Shown here: positions 1-10,582 of the stretch, one piece after another
Layout of the letters: each line of letters begins with the position of its first letter
Position numbering within the stretch: position 1 is the first letter of the stretch
Origin: Forficula auricularia
Taxonomy: Eukaryota; Arthropoda; Insecta; Dermaptera; Forficulidae
DNA length: 64,000 nucleotides
Reading direction: 5' to 3'
NCBI GenBank assembly: GCA_024734495.1
Contig: JALMQS010000818.1
Coordinates: 582,846 to 646,845, forward strand
The notes under the pieces: model-generated
Database searches by the model: none
The model's input: the letters and a program-made list of their open reading frames with translations, nothing else
What the model was told of the DNA's origin: nothing
Position numbers and translations under genes: made by a program

Positions 1-211
1 CTGTAAAATTTCCTTGTTGTGAGTTAGCAGTTTTACACTCTAAGACGACGATATGAAGTTTAAATTTCTACTTGTATCCATTGGAGTATAGTCATATGGT
101 CACTTAGATCTAAAAAAATTTACTGAATTGTAATTAAACAGATCCGGCACTAAATTGTAAATTTGACCCTGTTTATATTAACTCGCTTTCTTGTCTGTCT
201 GTACATGGTCC
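1..211. other. AT-rich non-coding stretch with a direct-repeat copy
   Basis: No coding sequence seen. Positions 1-60 closely resemble 4091-4150 in the same orientation (shared core TAAAATTTCCTTGTTGTGA). A CTCGCTTTCTTGTCTGTCTG motif at about 182-201 recurs at about 1840-1870 and 2112-2140, probably pieces of one interspersed repeat. Confidence 0.5.
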
Positions 212-1727
212 AGTCAAATTGTGTTTTTAACAGGAAAGTTTTGGGGTAGTTCTGATTTTTTGCATATATGTTTTTTGGGGCGCTGAACCCACCAAAATTT
301 CGTGACGCAACATTGTAGAAAATGCAAAAAAGGTCAAAATTTTAATTTTTTGGCGGTTTTTCGCTTATAACTCGGAAACTACTAACGTATCCTAAATAAC
401 CTTCCTATTCAAAATAAAAGTTCATAAAACTTCCTACAAATTTTATTATTTAGGTTTATTTCTGCAACCAAGTGTTCGGGATCAAGCGCAAAATAAAAGC
501 TTTCGACCTCGGCAGCCCCCCAGCCCCCCTGGATCACCCAAAAACTCGCACTTTTTTCGATATTTTCCCATTTTGACCATGAAGGAGCACGTTTTCGACA
601 AAGACCACTCGATACATTTTTAAACTGGATTAAATTTGCTACAATTCAAACAAAGTTTCATCTTAATTGGATGAATGGTAATCCGTGCCGCAATGAAGTT
701 AGAGTTTTTGAAAAACTGCATTTTTTTGCAAAAAATCGCAATTTTACTTTCATAAAATGAAAACCACTCATCCTAGAAACTTGATTTTTATCTCATTCTC
801 TAGGAAATTTTGTTGACTGGAACGTTTACTTGGACCACTTTTTTGTTACAACTCTTAGATTTATAGATATCCAGCATTTTCCATGACAGGAAATGATCTA
901 TTTTTTCAAAAAATCGCAGTTTTTCCTTTATAAAATGAAAAACACTCATCCTAGAAACTTGATTCTGATTTCATTCTCTAGAAAATTTTATTGGCTTGAA
1001 CGTTTACTTGAACTACTTTTTTGATAAAAGTCTTAGATTTATAGATATCTAGCATTTTCCATGACGCATTTGAAGATTCGGATCATATCCTGCCTTGGAA
1101 AATGCTGGATATCTATAAATCTAAGAGTTTTAACAAAAAGTGGTCCAAGTAAACTTTCAGAACATCAAAATTTCCTAGAGAATGAGATAAGAATCAAGTT
1201 TCTAGGATGAATGGTTTTCATTTTTTCAAAACCATTGCGCTACGGATTACCGTTTATTCAATTAAGATGAAACTTTGTTTAAATTGTAAAAATGTAATCT
1301 AGTTTAAAAATGTATGGACTATTTTTTGTCGAAAACGTGCTCCTTTATGGTTGAAATGGGAAAATATCGAAAAAAATGGGTGTTTTTGGGTGATCCGGCA
1401 GGGCTGCCGAGGTCGAAAACTTGGATTTTTTGCACTAAGCTCGAATGGTAGTTCGGAGAAAAAATCTAAATAATAAAATTTATAGTAAATTTTATGACCT
1501 TTCAATTGAATTTGAATAGGAAGGTTATTTACGAAAAGTTGATAGTTTTAAAGTTATAAGCAAAAAACCACCAGAAATGGAAATTTTCACATTTTTTTGA
1601 TTTTCTACAATGTTGCGTCACGAAATTTTGGTGGAGACCTCAGCCCCCAAAAACATATATATATTCAAAAAATGAAAACTACCCCCAAAACTTTCCTCAT
1701 AGGTGCCCATTTGAGCACAATTTGACT
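212..1727. repeat. Large hairpin (foldback) element, copy 1
   Basis: The two halves are inverted copies. The left arm carries CAAAATTTCGTGACGCAACA near 294-313, and its reverse complement lies near 1613-1632. The centre is near 1070-1090. The left arm contains a tandem duplication of about 170 bp (about 730-900 and 905-1063, each with CCTAGAAACTTGATT and ATTTATAGATATC). A second member of the family lies at 60830-61935. No transposase is visible, so it is a non-autonomous foldback or MITE-like element. Confidence 0.75.
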
Positions 1728-2244
1728 TGATTATACAGTTTAAATTTTGCAATCGGTTTTAAACTAACTTCCCGATCAGCTAGAGACTTGAAACTTTAAA
1801 ACCTAGCTCAGAACTGGATGAGAATGCAATATAAAATCGTTTTCTTGTCTATTTGTTTGTTTGTCCGCCCAATACAAATTTTGCAATCGATTCAACGCAG
1901 TTTTACATCAACTCCTTTCAGATAGCTTACATATCAATCCTAAAAGCATTGCACTTGCATACCCTACAGGCGTTGTCACATTTGAAATAATATATTATTT
2001 TCCCGCGAGTTTTCGAAATTTTAATATATATATAAGGACTTGTTTTCACTCAAATTTTTATTTACTTGTCTTAATTTAAATGCATGAATCATAGAGTAAA
2101 GTTTTTATTATTAACTCGCTTTTTTGTCTGTCTGTCTGTTTGTTCAATACAAATTTTACAATTGATTTTAAACTAACCTACATTTCATTGGTTTTATCGT
2201 CTGTTAAACAATAATTTTTTATATTTAACAAATATTTTTCAAAC
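1728..2244. other. Non-coding, repeat fragments only
   Basis: Contains two degenerate copies of a GTCTGTCTGTTTGTTCAATAC-like repeat (about 1840-1890 and 2112-2170). No gene signal is visible. Confidence 0.4.
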
Positions 2245-3275
2245 TTCTTTTTCTAGCATACCCGCTTTAAAAAATTGTCACTCCCGGGCCCTGGGCCCCG
2301 CGGGTACACTTGGACTCCGCTTGTGGGGACCATGATCTCCAACCTACAGTTATTACATGGTAAAAATGTGGCCATTGGAATGTAAGACGTCATTTTGCTT
2401 CCTACTTTCAATTTAGTAGCAATTTGTTTGCCTTTTTTAAAATTTAACAATATACAGGGGGGGCATAAGATCTGCCACATTTTGAAGAAGTATAAAAAAA
2501 TGAAAAAAATTTACCTATAAAAAAACTAAATATATTTTTGAAAATATCATAAAATAATTTTTTTAATGTGTTTTAAACATTATATCAGACAAAAAAAGGG
2601 GGGGGGGGGTCAAAAAATGAAAATTCTATCCCTTTTGACCAAACTCAACCAAATTTTGTATACATATTCTCTGGACCCCCAGAAGGCAAAAAATTCAAAA
2701 ACTAACAAAATTTTGTATACATAGTTTAGTCGAAAGGGCTAGAATTTTCATTTTTGACCCTCCCCCCATTTTGGGTGGTTAGTTTTTTCATTTCTAACCT
2801 TCTGGGGGCCCACAGAATACGTATACAAAATTTAATTGAATTTTGTCAAAGGGCTAGTATTTCATTTTTGACCCCCCCTATTTTGGGAGGTTAGTTTTTG
2901 CATTTCTAGTCTTTTTGGGGCCTACAGAATATGTATAGTTACAAAATTTGGTTGAGTTTGGTCAGAAAGGGCTAAAATTTTCATTTTTGACCCCCCCCTC
3001 TTTTTCGTCTGATAATGTTTAAAACACATTAAAAAAAAATATATTTTATGTTCTTTTCAAAAATATATTCAGTTTTTTTCTAGTTAAATTTTTTCATTTT
3101 TATACCTCTTCAAAATGTACCCTGTATATAGTATATATTAGGGTGTTAAATTATAAAAAAAGATGATGTATCCAAATGAAATTAGGATGCAAAATGGCGT
3201 CTTACACCCCAATGGCTACATTGTTATATATTCACTGTAGGTACTCCAACCACAAACGTGCTCATGAAAAGAAAT
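2245..3275. repeat. Palindromic repeat element with G/C-tract arms
   Basis: An inverted arrangement: about 2340-2410 (CCTACAG then GTAAGACGTCATTTTGC) is mirrored at about 3190-3250 (GCAAAATGGCGTCTTAC then CTGTAGG). Inside, the arms carry runs of G (2598-2609) or C, and the phrase ACCAAACTCAACCAAATTTT in both orientations. Related pieces recur at 34390-34835, 46075-46270 and 31705-31890, and the AACTCAACCAAATTTTGTAT phrase is shared with the 58 kb family. Confidence 0.65.
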
Positions 3276-3646
3276 TTTATGGAAACAAGTGGGTTATCAA
3301 ATATACTATATATCTTTTAAAATGAAATTTGAGCAAGGCCAAATAACTAAAAAAAAAAACTTTTGAAATTGAAGTTAAACCTGATGTTCACTCAACACTC
3401 ACTCATTGATTTCTCTTTATGAATCAACAACTCTTCTACTCTTGGCAAAACAAAATCTTTTCAATTAAAATAAATATATCTAATATCTATCATTGAAATT
3501 TTGTTTAAAAAAGGTATGTACAAAGGTTTCAAAATGTTCATGCATTATATTTTTTATAAAAATATCTCTTAAAGTAAGATTCATTGAGAAAAAGCACCCA
3601 GTGATTTATGAGACAGAAAAATATATTAAATGTGTCAAAAACTTAC
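3276..3646. other. Kinase gene intron or 3' flank, nothing recognised
   Basis: AT-rich, with no recognisable exon. It directly follows, on the minus strand, the donor site of the last visible kinase exon, so it should be intronic. Confidence 0.5.
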
Positions 3647-3868
3647 ATTGTAATTCGGAGTTTCTCCATATTTAATTTCCTTGAGATGTGCTATGAATTG
3701 AGACATTTCTGGTGGAAATTTCGTTGTTAGTAATTCAGTGTTATCTCTGGAGACTTTTAGAGTTCCGACAACAGTTTTATCACCAACAAATTGCCATGGT
3801 AATTCAGTTCCAACGAATTCTATCATAATATAGAGTAGAGACCAAAGATCATCTCTTTGACTCATCTC
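3647..3868 (-). CDS. TTBK-like protein kinase, exon 6 (kinase C-lobe)
   Basis: Encodes the C-lobe after the activation segment. It begins EMSQRDDLWSLLYIMIEF, matching the tau-tubulin kinase signature EMxRHDDLWSLxYxLxEF, followed by a LPWQ segment and KFPPEMSQF. Splice sites bound it: acceptor AAACAG before GAGATGAG at 3868 and donor ACAAT/GTAAGT after 3647. It is phase 0 at entry, which fits exon 5. TTBK-family enzymes are CK1-group Ser/Thr kinases that act on microtubule proteins. The gene must continue left of position 1, because the kinase tail and any C-terminal region are absent. The exon itself has no frame breaks. The family call rests on motif recognition, not on a search. Confidence 0.85.
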
Positions 3869-4857
3869 CTGTTTAAAACATATTCATTAAATTAATTAAT
3901 AATTTAATAGACTAGAAATATTACGAAAAGATTTTAGGATTTAAAGACATTGTCGTCGAGATTATTTTCAAAATACCCAGAATTAATTAAAATCTTACTT
4001 AAAATTACGATCCTAAGTTGTAGAAAAAAATGTGAAAAATAGTTTTTTCCATAACAACAATATTAAATTTTGTTTGTTTTATCTCTCCCTGTAAAATTTC
4101 CTTGTTGTGAATTAGCAGATTTACTATCTAGGCGACGATATAAATGTATCTATGATCGTAACCAAGGAAGGAAACTTTGAGTTAAATAGGTAGATATTAA
4201 CTAATTTCCCACATTGACAGATCAGTCAAAATATGTCCAAAAAGAACATACATATAGGTAGGTTTAAAATTTCAGTTAAGCTTGCCGTTTCAGACAATTT
4301 TTTTCAGTGATAATTATAGTTGTAGCAAGAATTAATCTCAGAATCACAAAATTTTAAAAGACTCCGGAAATAGGAACTACTTGGTAATTTTTAGATGTTG
4401 AACTACAAAATCCATTGGATATTTTATAGTGCAACCTCTGTATTCGCCACTGAAAATAAAATAAATTTCTCTATAGGAATTAACTAAAATTGTAAATGTT
4501 TCGAGCTCTAAATTTGGTACACAAATAAAATAAATAACATTTTGCAGAGTCGGTTGAGAATACAGCGTTTGTGATCCTGAAGCTGGAGTCCTGAGCTCAG
4601 GCCTGGTAAAAACGGAACCCTATTAGTTTCGCTACAATGTCTGGCTGCCTATCCATGGTAGCGTAATTATGTAAACTAAAAAAAGGTAACATATGTGTAT
4701 TTATTTTCCCTGAAATGAAATTCTTTTAAAAATTTTAATCGGATCATTATTTGGGGGAAGGATTCTAATTTGTGGGACTAAAAAATAAATATTAATTTTT
4801 ACATGGGGTGTGAGGTACAACTGTAAAGATCTAATTAATCAAAATAAAAGTTTCGGC
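3869..4857. other. Kinase intron 5, left part
   Basis: Non-coding. Contains the second copy (4091-4150) of the direct repeat found at the window start. No other element is recognised. Confidence 0.5.
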
Positions 4858-4861
4858 TTAA

Positions 4862-5540
4862 GGTAGTTGTATCGCGACAATAGTAGCAAACATTTATGCT
4901 TGAGTATATAGTACAGACAATAAGGATTCATAATTCATGTCCAAAACTTTTTGCTGCTTATGTACCACTACTAGCCAATCACGTGCTCGTTTGACAAATC
5001 TGGCAACACTGTCCGAGCTTGAATATTTTTATCATAGAAATGTCAGATAAGTACATTATAAAGGGAGATTTATAAAACAAAAAGTTCTTAATAAGCTATT
5101 GAAAGCTATTGAGGCAATGACTAAGCAAAAAAGCGTCAAAAAATGTACTAAAGTTAGCCCACTTTTTAGGTTAAATAAATCTGTTGTTGCCAGCTTGTTT
5201 TTAGTGTAAATTTTTCATTATTATCTCAGAAACTGTGTTGTAACTATGAATTAAAATTTTCTTAAAAAATTTATTAGTTTTCGTTTAATGTTGGTTTAGT
5301 TTTTTATAACAATGATAAGAAGAGTTTCTTAATTATAATTAAATATGTATGTAAACTTTCCGATATCCCGTATAGCGCAATGTATAAGAGTCTGAAAACT
5401 CTATCTTTGGAATTTAATATCTCCGGAATTATATTGTTCATAGATTTCTTTTTGTCACCAATCGATGGAGAAGTATTTAAATAATAATCTATTAAATTTC
5501 ATAAATATCCAAAGAAAACACATTTGGTGATACAACTACC
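4862..5540. mobile_element. TTAA-flanked non-autonomous DNA element (679 bp)
   Basis: Ends in 12 bp inverted repeats GGTAGTTGTATC / GATACAACTACC and is flanked by TTAA at 4858-4861 and 5541-5544, the target duplication typical of piggyBac-type insertion. No transposase frame is visible. The sequence from about 5330 to 5540 recurs inverted at 63799-64000. It lies in a kinase intron. Confidence 0.8.
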
Positions 5541-5544
5541 TTAA

Positions 5545-6045
5545 TCTACTCAGATTGGACATTTTTAATCAGAAGGTCCATCACAGGGGTTGAGAAACTT
5601 TTTTGATCTTACCCCTAAATATATTTGATTTCTCCGATATTGGCCCCTCGTTTCGAAATTAAGAACCATTTAAATTTAAAATTATTTATTGAATCAATTT
5701 ATACGGAGAATACAGTTATATCGTAATTTTTTTTTTAATTCTCTTGAGATTGACAGTGTGGCAAAACCATAAAATAGCCATTTTCGTTCAGTTTTCGTAC
5801 ATAGTGAGAATCCAAACCTGCTTGGCCTAAAAGTGTTAAAAAAGATCAGATAATTTCGATTATTCACTGTATATTAACGACAAATAAGAATCATTTTGGA
5901 AGATATAAAGTAGGAGAGTCCGCACATGGCCGTTTTTTTATATTCTCTTAAGCAAAAATATTTGCCAGCAAAATTCATATAAAATTATGTTCCTTTTGTT
6001 TCGTAACGTTTTATTGAAAAAAAAAATGAAAGCGTGATGATTTAC
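5545..6045. other. Kinase intron 5, right part
   Basis: AT-rich intron sequence before exon 5. No element or exon is recognised. Confidence 0.5.
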
Positions 6046-6197
6046 TTTTTTTACGGAGACTGGATACCAGCGTAATTAGTAGATCCTCTGAAACCCCGTG
6101 GATCGCTCGACGAATCTAAAAACATCTTAGTTAACCCGAAGTCAATCAGGTATACTTTCGTTTTGGTATCCGGAGTGGCACCAATCACTAGGTTGGC
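6046..6197 (-). CDS. TTBK-like protein kinase, exon 5 (DFG and activation segment), one-base frame break
   Basis: Reads ANLVIGATPDTKTKVYLIDF then GLTKMFLD and GFRGSTNYAGIQS. This covers the DFG metal-binding motif and the TTBK-type activation segment (GFRGTVRYASIN in the family). Acceptor TTCCAG/GCC lies before 6197. In the literal frame a stop appears right after GIQSP. One missing base near 6054-6058 restores a VKK ending with donor AAAA/GTAAAT after 6046, phase 0, which joins exon 6 in the correct family register (family: ASINAHRNREM). Length is 152 bases where 153 would keep frame. Either the gene is decaying or this is a sequencing error. Confidence 0.8.
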
Positions 6198-7084
6198 CTG
6201 GAAATTTAAAATGGAATTATTTTATAAGTTGTCTATTTTTTTCTTTATACTACAGCTAGTGTAAATTATAATCATAATTATGTTCTATATTGAGAAATAA
6301 ATACAATGGTTTGTGAGTATGAAGCATTTAATTGTGACTCCTAGTTTAATTATGGAGGTCAGGTTGGCCGAGTGATTTTAGAGCATGCCTTCTAATCAAA
6401 CTAGCGATGGGTTCAAGCCCGACTCGTTGCAAATATTTGACCGGCTATAATCTAATCCGTTAAGGACGTTCCCTAATAAATCGATTTTCTTGAAATCCTT
6501 TTAAAACTTTGAATATACATATTTATAAGTGTCCTTTATACGTAGAAACTTTTACTTTATCCAATGCGAAGCATGGGTAAAGTATTGTAATCGGTCTTGC
6601 GGTAAGCACGACTTCAAAGGGTCCTCAGGTAAAGACTACGGAACCCATGGTCTCAATTAAAGTCACAAATTGTAGTATTCAATTAGGTTGAATTTTAGCA
6701 CGTGACGGTTTTGTTAAAAATTGGGTGGGGTCTCGTCTAGAGGCCAAAAAGTGCGATTTTTTCAGGAAGTGCGTGCGGATGTATGGATGTATGGATGTAA
6801 TGATGTATGGATATATGTTATCGCTTTTTTCGTTCACGATTTGATGAAATTTAATATCATAATTAAGTACCTTGGGAACCACAAAAAGGTTAAATAAAGT
6901 TTATAGTAAAATTATATTTTTAAAAGTATTCTACTCTAGAGTAAGAGATAGTACTTTTTTAATTTAAATTCCTTAAAATTTATTCATTTGATTGTTTTAA
7001 TATAGCTCATTTAACCTAGCTTAGGTAAGAATAGATAGGCTTTTCTCTGTTAAATGCTAAACATTTGGGAGGAAAATTTATAAG

Positions 7085-7450
7085 TAACCATGCAACTGCG
7101 TTGATTTTTTATCCGTTACCTTTGATGAAGACATAGAGGAATCGACATAAAAGTCAAAAATATTGCTTGAGTTTCTGGTCTAATACTTGAGGAATAACAA
7201 TTCTACATTGAATTTTTGACGTTTCGCTTTTATTGGTAACCAGTGGTGAAGACATGGAGGAATCGGCTTAAAATCAAAAATAACGATCGATTCTTATCTA
7301 ATACTAGAGGAATAACCTTATTGCATTTCATTTTTGATGTTTTGACTATTAATGGCAACCTCTACTGAAAACGTGGAAAAATCGACTTAAAATCAAAAAG
7401 ACTAAATTCTTTTTTGGTAAACAACTCAAGCTTGAATTCAATATTTCTGA
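7085..7450. repeat. GAAGACATGGAGGAATCG repeat, tandem units
   Basis: Successive units carry GAAGACATAGAGGAATCGAC, GAAGACATGGAGGAATCGGC and GAAAACGTGGAAAAATCGAC about 120 bp apart, with ACGTTTCG/ATGTTTTG spacers. The same family occurs at 52495-52575 (inverted) and 54665-54985. Confidence 0.65.
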
Positions 7451-7934
7451 CCGGCCGGCATGCGGAGCTTGCAGAGCGTACCGGGTAAGATATTTCTGGG
7501 GCAGTAATAAGATTACTGTAATTAAAGTTTTGTGTATAATTATGATAAATAAAAGGCTTATTATTATTATTAATAAGATTGAAAAATTTGAGAATCGAGA
7601 TATTTACGCGCAAGCCTTGAGTAACGGTGTTTCGGTGATAAGAAACGAAGCCAGCCGGGGAAAGCCACGCACGCCAGTTGTTCACTTTCTTCATGGGGGA
7701 CACGAGGTCTCTCCCTAACGAGGTATTTTTCAACCCCTCCTGCACCCCTAAAAACAAGGTGAGATATTCAAATACACTGATTTATATCTAACCAAGTATT
7801 TTAATTTATTACAAATGAATTGAATTTTTTACTCTTAAAACAAATGTATTCATGAAAATTCTTTCACACGCTCGGCGAGCAGAGCTTAGCGGGTAACGTG
7901 ACTTTTTTATCACACATAATTAATTATTAATTAA

Positions 7935-8196
7935 CAGGAATAGCAGGGAGTTGGACAAACATTAAAAACAGAGTTTTTTTATTGAATGGGCCAGACGTTT
8001 CGTCGATTAATTTCGACTTCCTCAGTGGCTCATTCTATCACTCTTTGTCAAAAGACAATTCCACTACGCGACGAAAGTGGAATTGTCTTTTGACAAAGAG
8101 TGGTAGAATGAGCCTGAAAGTCGAAATTATCGACCAGCTCTGGCCATTCAATAAAAACTCTGTTTTTAATTTTTGTCCAATTCCCTGCTATTCCTG
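7935..8196. mobile_element. Near-perfect hairpin MITE, TTAA-flanked
   Basis: Begins CAGGAATAGCAGGGAGTTGG and ends with the complementary TCCCTGCTATTCCTG. TTAA lies on both sides (7931-7934, 8197-8200). The two arms are nearly complementary throughout, meeting near 8067, so the single strand would fold into one long hairpin of about 130 bp. Confidence 0.85.
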
Positions 8197-8752
8197 TTAA
8201 TTATTGCTTAATATGGATACGAGTGATTTACCGTTATAATTAATTATAATTATATGTGATTTAAATAAAAATTCAAATTTTAATCAAATTAATCACAAAA
8301 ATAAAAGCTTTAACAGCTTCATTATTAATAAGGACTCATTGAGTTCAATAAAAATGGCATGACAAGTGAAAGATGGGGACTTGGCAACGCCGCACTAAAA
8401 TCACTCAATTTTTCCATATCTAAAAAAACTTTTGCAGCTGGTGCATTTGAGATTTTTGGCTAATTCTCTCAATCTAGCTATTCTGTTCTCATCTGGAATT
8501 TCACAGTGAGCTGTTTAATGAAGTGTTTTTTTTATTCATGGTCTTTTAGCGTTTTTAGAATTCAATGTTGCCAGATCCGAGAAACGACGCAGTGAAAATA
8601 TTATTTTTACCTTTCTGCTCATGTGAGAGTAGGGGAAAGAGCGAACTGCTTCTGAGCTATATTAGGGAACGTCCTTAAGGGCAAGGCAATGGGAAACCAC
8701 AACTGTGAAAAATTTCCCCAGGAAAATTACAATGATGAGGATGCTCTCCACT

Positions 8753-9393
8753 AGGGTGGCTGACTATTTTGGGTATTTTCGAATTTTTACGATGTCAGAG
8801 GCTCATATGATTCGAAATAAATAAAAAAAAAATATCTCCCAAAGTTCAAGTCTCTATCTCAATTTTAACCTGTGCCGCACAGCGATGCAAATTCCCATCT
8901 AAATAACATGGGGTTTTGGGCATTGAACGATTGATTTTTTATTCCGGGCAAAGTAATGGTTCAAAAAATTTCAAACTCTGTATACTTTATCCTTATAATA
9001 GTAGCTATTCTTCAGAATTTTTATAGAGTTTTAGCTATTATAATTTTGGAGTCTATAACTAGCAACACTAAGATATAGCAGTATTTTATCTAGCTGTAAC
9101 TCCAAAATTATAATAGCTAAAAATCTGTAAAAATTCTGAAACATAGCTACTATTATAAGTATAACGTCTAAAGAGTTTCAATTTTTTTGGGCCATTTCTT
9201 TGGACGGAATAAACAATTGATTTTTCAATTCAAAAACCCCATGTTATTTAGATAGGAGACTTGCATCGGTTGTGCTGCACAGGTTAAAATTGAGATAGAG
9301 ATTTGAGACTTGGGGGATATTTTTTTATATTTTGACCCATATGAGCTTCTGTCAGAGTAAAAATTCGAAAATACCCATAATAAGGACCACCCT
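8753..9393. mobile_element. Hairpin MITE inserted in the SINE body
   Basis: Begins AGGGTGGCTGACTATTTTGG and ends CCACCCT. The arms are inverted copies (for example CTATTATAATTTTGGAGT against its complement near 9100). The centre is near 9070. Comparison with the uninterrupted SINE at 50265 suggests a diverged target duplication of about 8-9 bp (CTCTCCAC / TTCTACAC). Confidence 0.75.
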
Positions 9394-9450
9394 ATTCTAC
9401 ACAGTAATCACCGGCCCTCGGAATCGAGTATGGCACTTGAAGAAGAAGGT

Positions 9451-9999
9451 TAATTAAAAATATTGAATTTTGTCTTAAACGTAAAAAAGCTAAGACCGAA
9501 ACCTAGGGACAGCGTCTCGAGGCGGCCAAAAGTTTGATTACCTGAAATATCTGCCTGCCAGCCTCTTTTAAGTATTGCTGTTTTGAATAATATTCCTCAA
9601 AAATGGGCAAATATCGCCTTTTCTCGAGATTTGACCAAAAGTATTTCAAAAACTAGAGCTGATGCGATCACTCCAATGCTATTTTTCCAATCAGTGACCC
9701 CAAATAGCCAGACGAAAACGCATGATATCATGAAGAAAATGTTTTCTTTTTGTTGGGTTGTGTAATATATATATATATATATATAACAATAAATTAAAAG
9801 CTCCACAAAAAACAAAATATTAAGTGAAAAAACTATCTACAAATTCTAAATTCATTAAAAAATGTTCGTCCTTTATTTGTCTGAATTTGGCCTCGTCATA
9901 CCTAATTTGTATTAAAAAAGATGTCTTAGCTATCCGCTGAATAAATATATAATTATAAACATTTTTTAAATTCGACTGCATCTAATTGTTGATATTTAC
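9451..9999. other. Kinase intron 4, distal part
   Basis: Intron sequence with a short (TA)n tract near 9767-9785. No exon is recognised. The open stretch at 9583-9765 has no family resemblance and I regard it as chance. Confidence 0.5.
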
Positions 10000-10214
10000 A
10001 GGTTTGATATCGCAATGGATGAAACCCCGGTTGTGCAATTTCTCAAGACAATTGAGAACTTGTATGCCCACGCGCAAAGTGGTGCTCATGCTAAATCTTC
10101 TTTCTGGCTGGTCCAATTGGAGGTCGGAGAAATTTCTCCCCATCAGATCCATTACAAGGAAATTCTTATCCTCACATCTTCCAACATCGAGACATTTGCA
10201 AATGTAATCTTCTC
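10000..10214 (-). CDS. TTBK-like protein kinase, exon 4 (hinge to catalytic loop, HCD variant)
   Basis: Reads GEDYICKCLDVGRCEDKNFL, then VMDLMGRNFSDLQL, FSMSTTLRVGIQVLNCLEKL and FIHCDIKP. The family pattern is GRNLSDLR, FSLSTTLRLGxQxL and GFLHRDIKPSN. The catalytic Asp is kept, but the preceding Arg of HRD is Cys, making this a non-RD kinase. Acceptor TTTCAG/GAG precedes 10214 and donor AAACCT/GTAAAT follows 10000. The 215 bp length fits phase 1 entry (joining G from exon 3) and phase 0 exit. No frame break occurs here. Confidence 0.9.
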
Positions 10215-10299
10215 CTGAAACAAAAGTATTTATTTTACCATTTTTTTCTATTGATATTGGTTCGAGGAGTTACACCAATAAAGATCTGGATGACTTTAT

Positions 10300-10550
10300 G
10301 TATATATCAAGCATCAGAGGACTCAGACTCAGGCTACCCTTTGAGGTGAGCTCTCAGACACATATATATATGATTATGTTTATTTACATCAAGCATCAGA
10401 GGACAACCTCTTTGATTTCTCTTTATAATTGGCTACCCTTTGAGGTGAGCTCTCAGACACATATAAAATATTCATTTGTAAAATTCTGCCGTCTAGTGAT
10501 AAATTGTAAATTGATAAAGGGAACTCAATGAGGTTGTCCTCTGTTTGATG
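10300..10550. repeat. MITE-like repeat with partial internal duplication
   Basis: The unit TACCCTTTGAGGTGAGCTCT occurs twice (about 10335 and 10434). CATCAGAGGACAACCTCTTT near 10395 is mirrored by GAGGTTGTCCTCTGTTTGATG near 10529, so part of the stretch is an inverted-repeat element. A related piece lies near 29005. Confidence 0.55.
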
Positions 10551-10551
10551 C

Positions 10552-10582
10552 AAGTATATATATATATATATATATATATATA
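10552..10582. repeat. (TA)n microsatellite
   Basis: About 30 bp of alternating TA immediately left of the next element. Confidence 0.9.

Larger units (their letters stand above)
6464..8674. mobile_element. TTAA-flanked DNA element (about 2.2 kb) inside the SINE
   Basis: Terminal inverted repeats GGACGTTCCCTAATA at 6464 and TATTAGGGAACGTCC ending at 8674, with TTAA on both sides (6460-6463 and 8675-8678). The interior holds no intact gene, only other repeats (about 7085-7450 and 7935-8196). The insertion type looks piggyBac-like, judged from the TTAA target alone. Confidence 0.8.
6354..9450 (+). mobile_element. tRNA-derived SINE, split into three parts by two later insertions
   Basis: The head at 6354-6460 has a tRNA-like A box (TGGCCGAGTGATTTTAGAG) and B box (GGGTTCAAGCCC). 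The body resumes at 8675-8752 (GGCAAGGCAATGGGAAACCA) and the tail at 9394-9450 ends CACTTGAAGAAGAAGG. The uninterrupted copy at 50105-50316 shows the same order (GGGAAGGCAATGGGAAACCA, TATTCTCCACAGTAATT, CACTTGAAGAAGAAGAAGAA), which proves the interruptions at 6464-8674 and 8753-9393. Confidence 0.8.

Noticed and set aside
7362..7757. 131-codon frame on the minus strand
   Set aside because: It spans a tandem repeat and AT-rich sequence inside the TTAA element, with no domain or homology signal.
9583..9815. Frames on both strands at 9.6-9.8 kb
   Set aside because: No splice sites or homology. They lie in a kinase intron beside a TA microsatellite.
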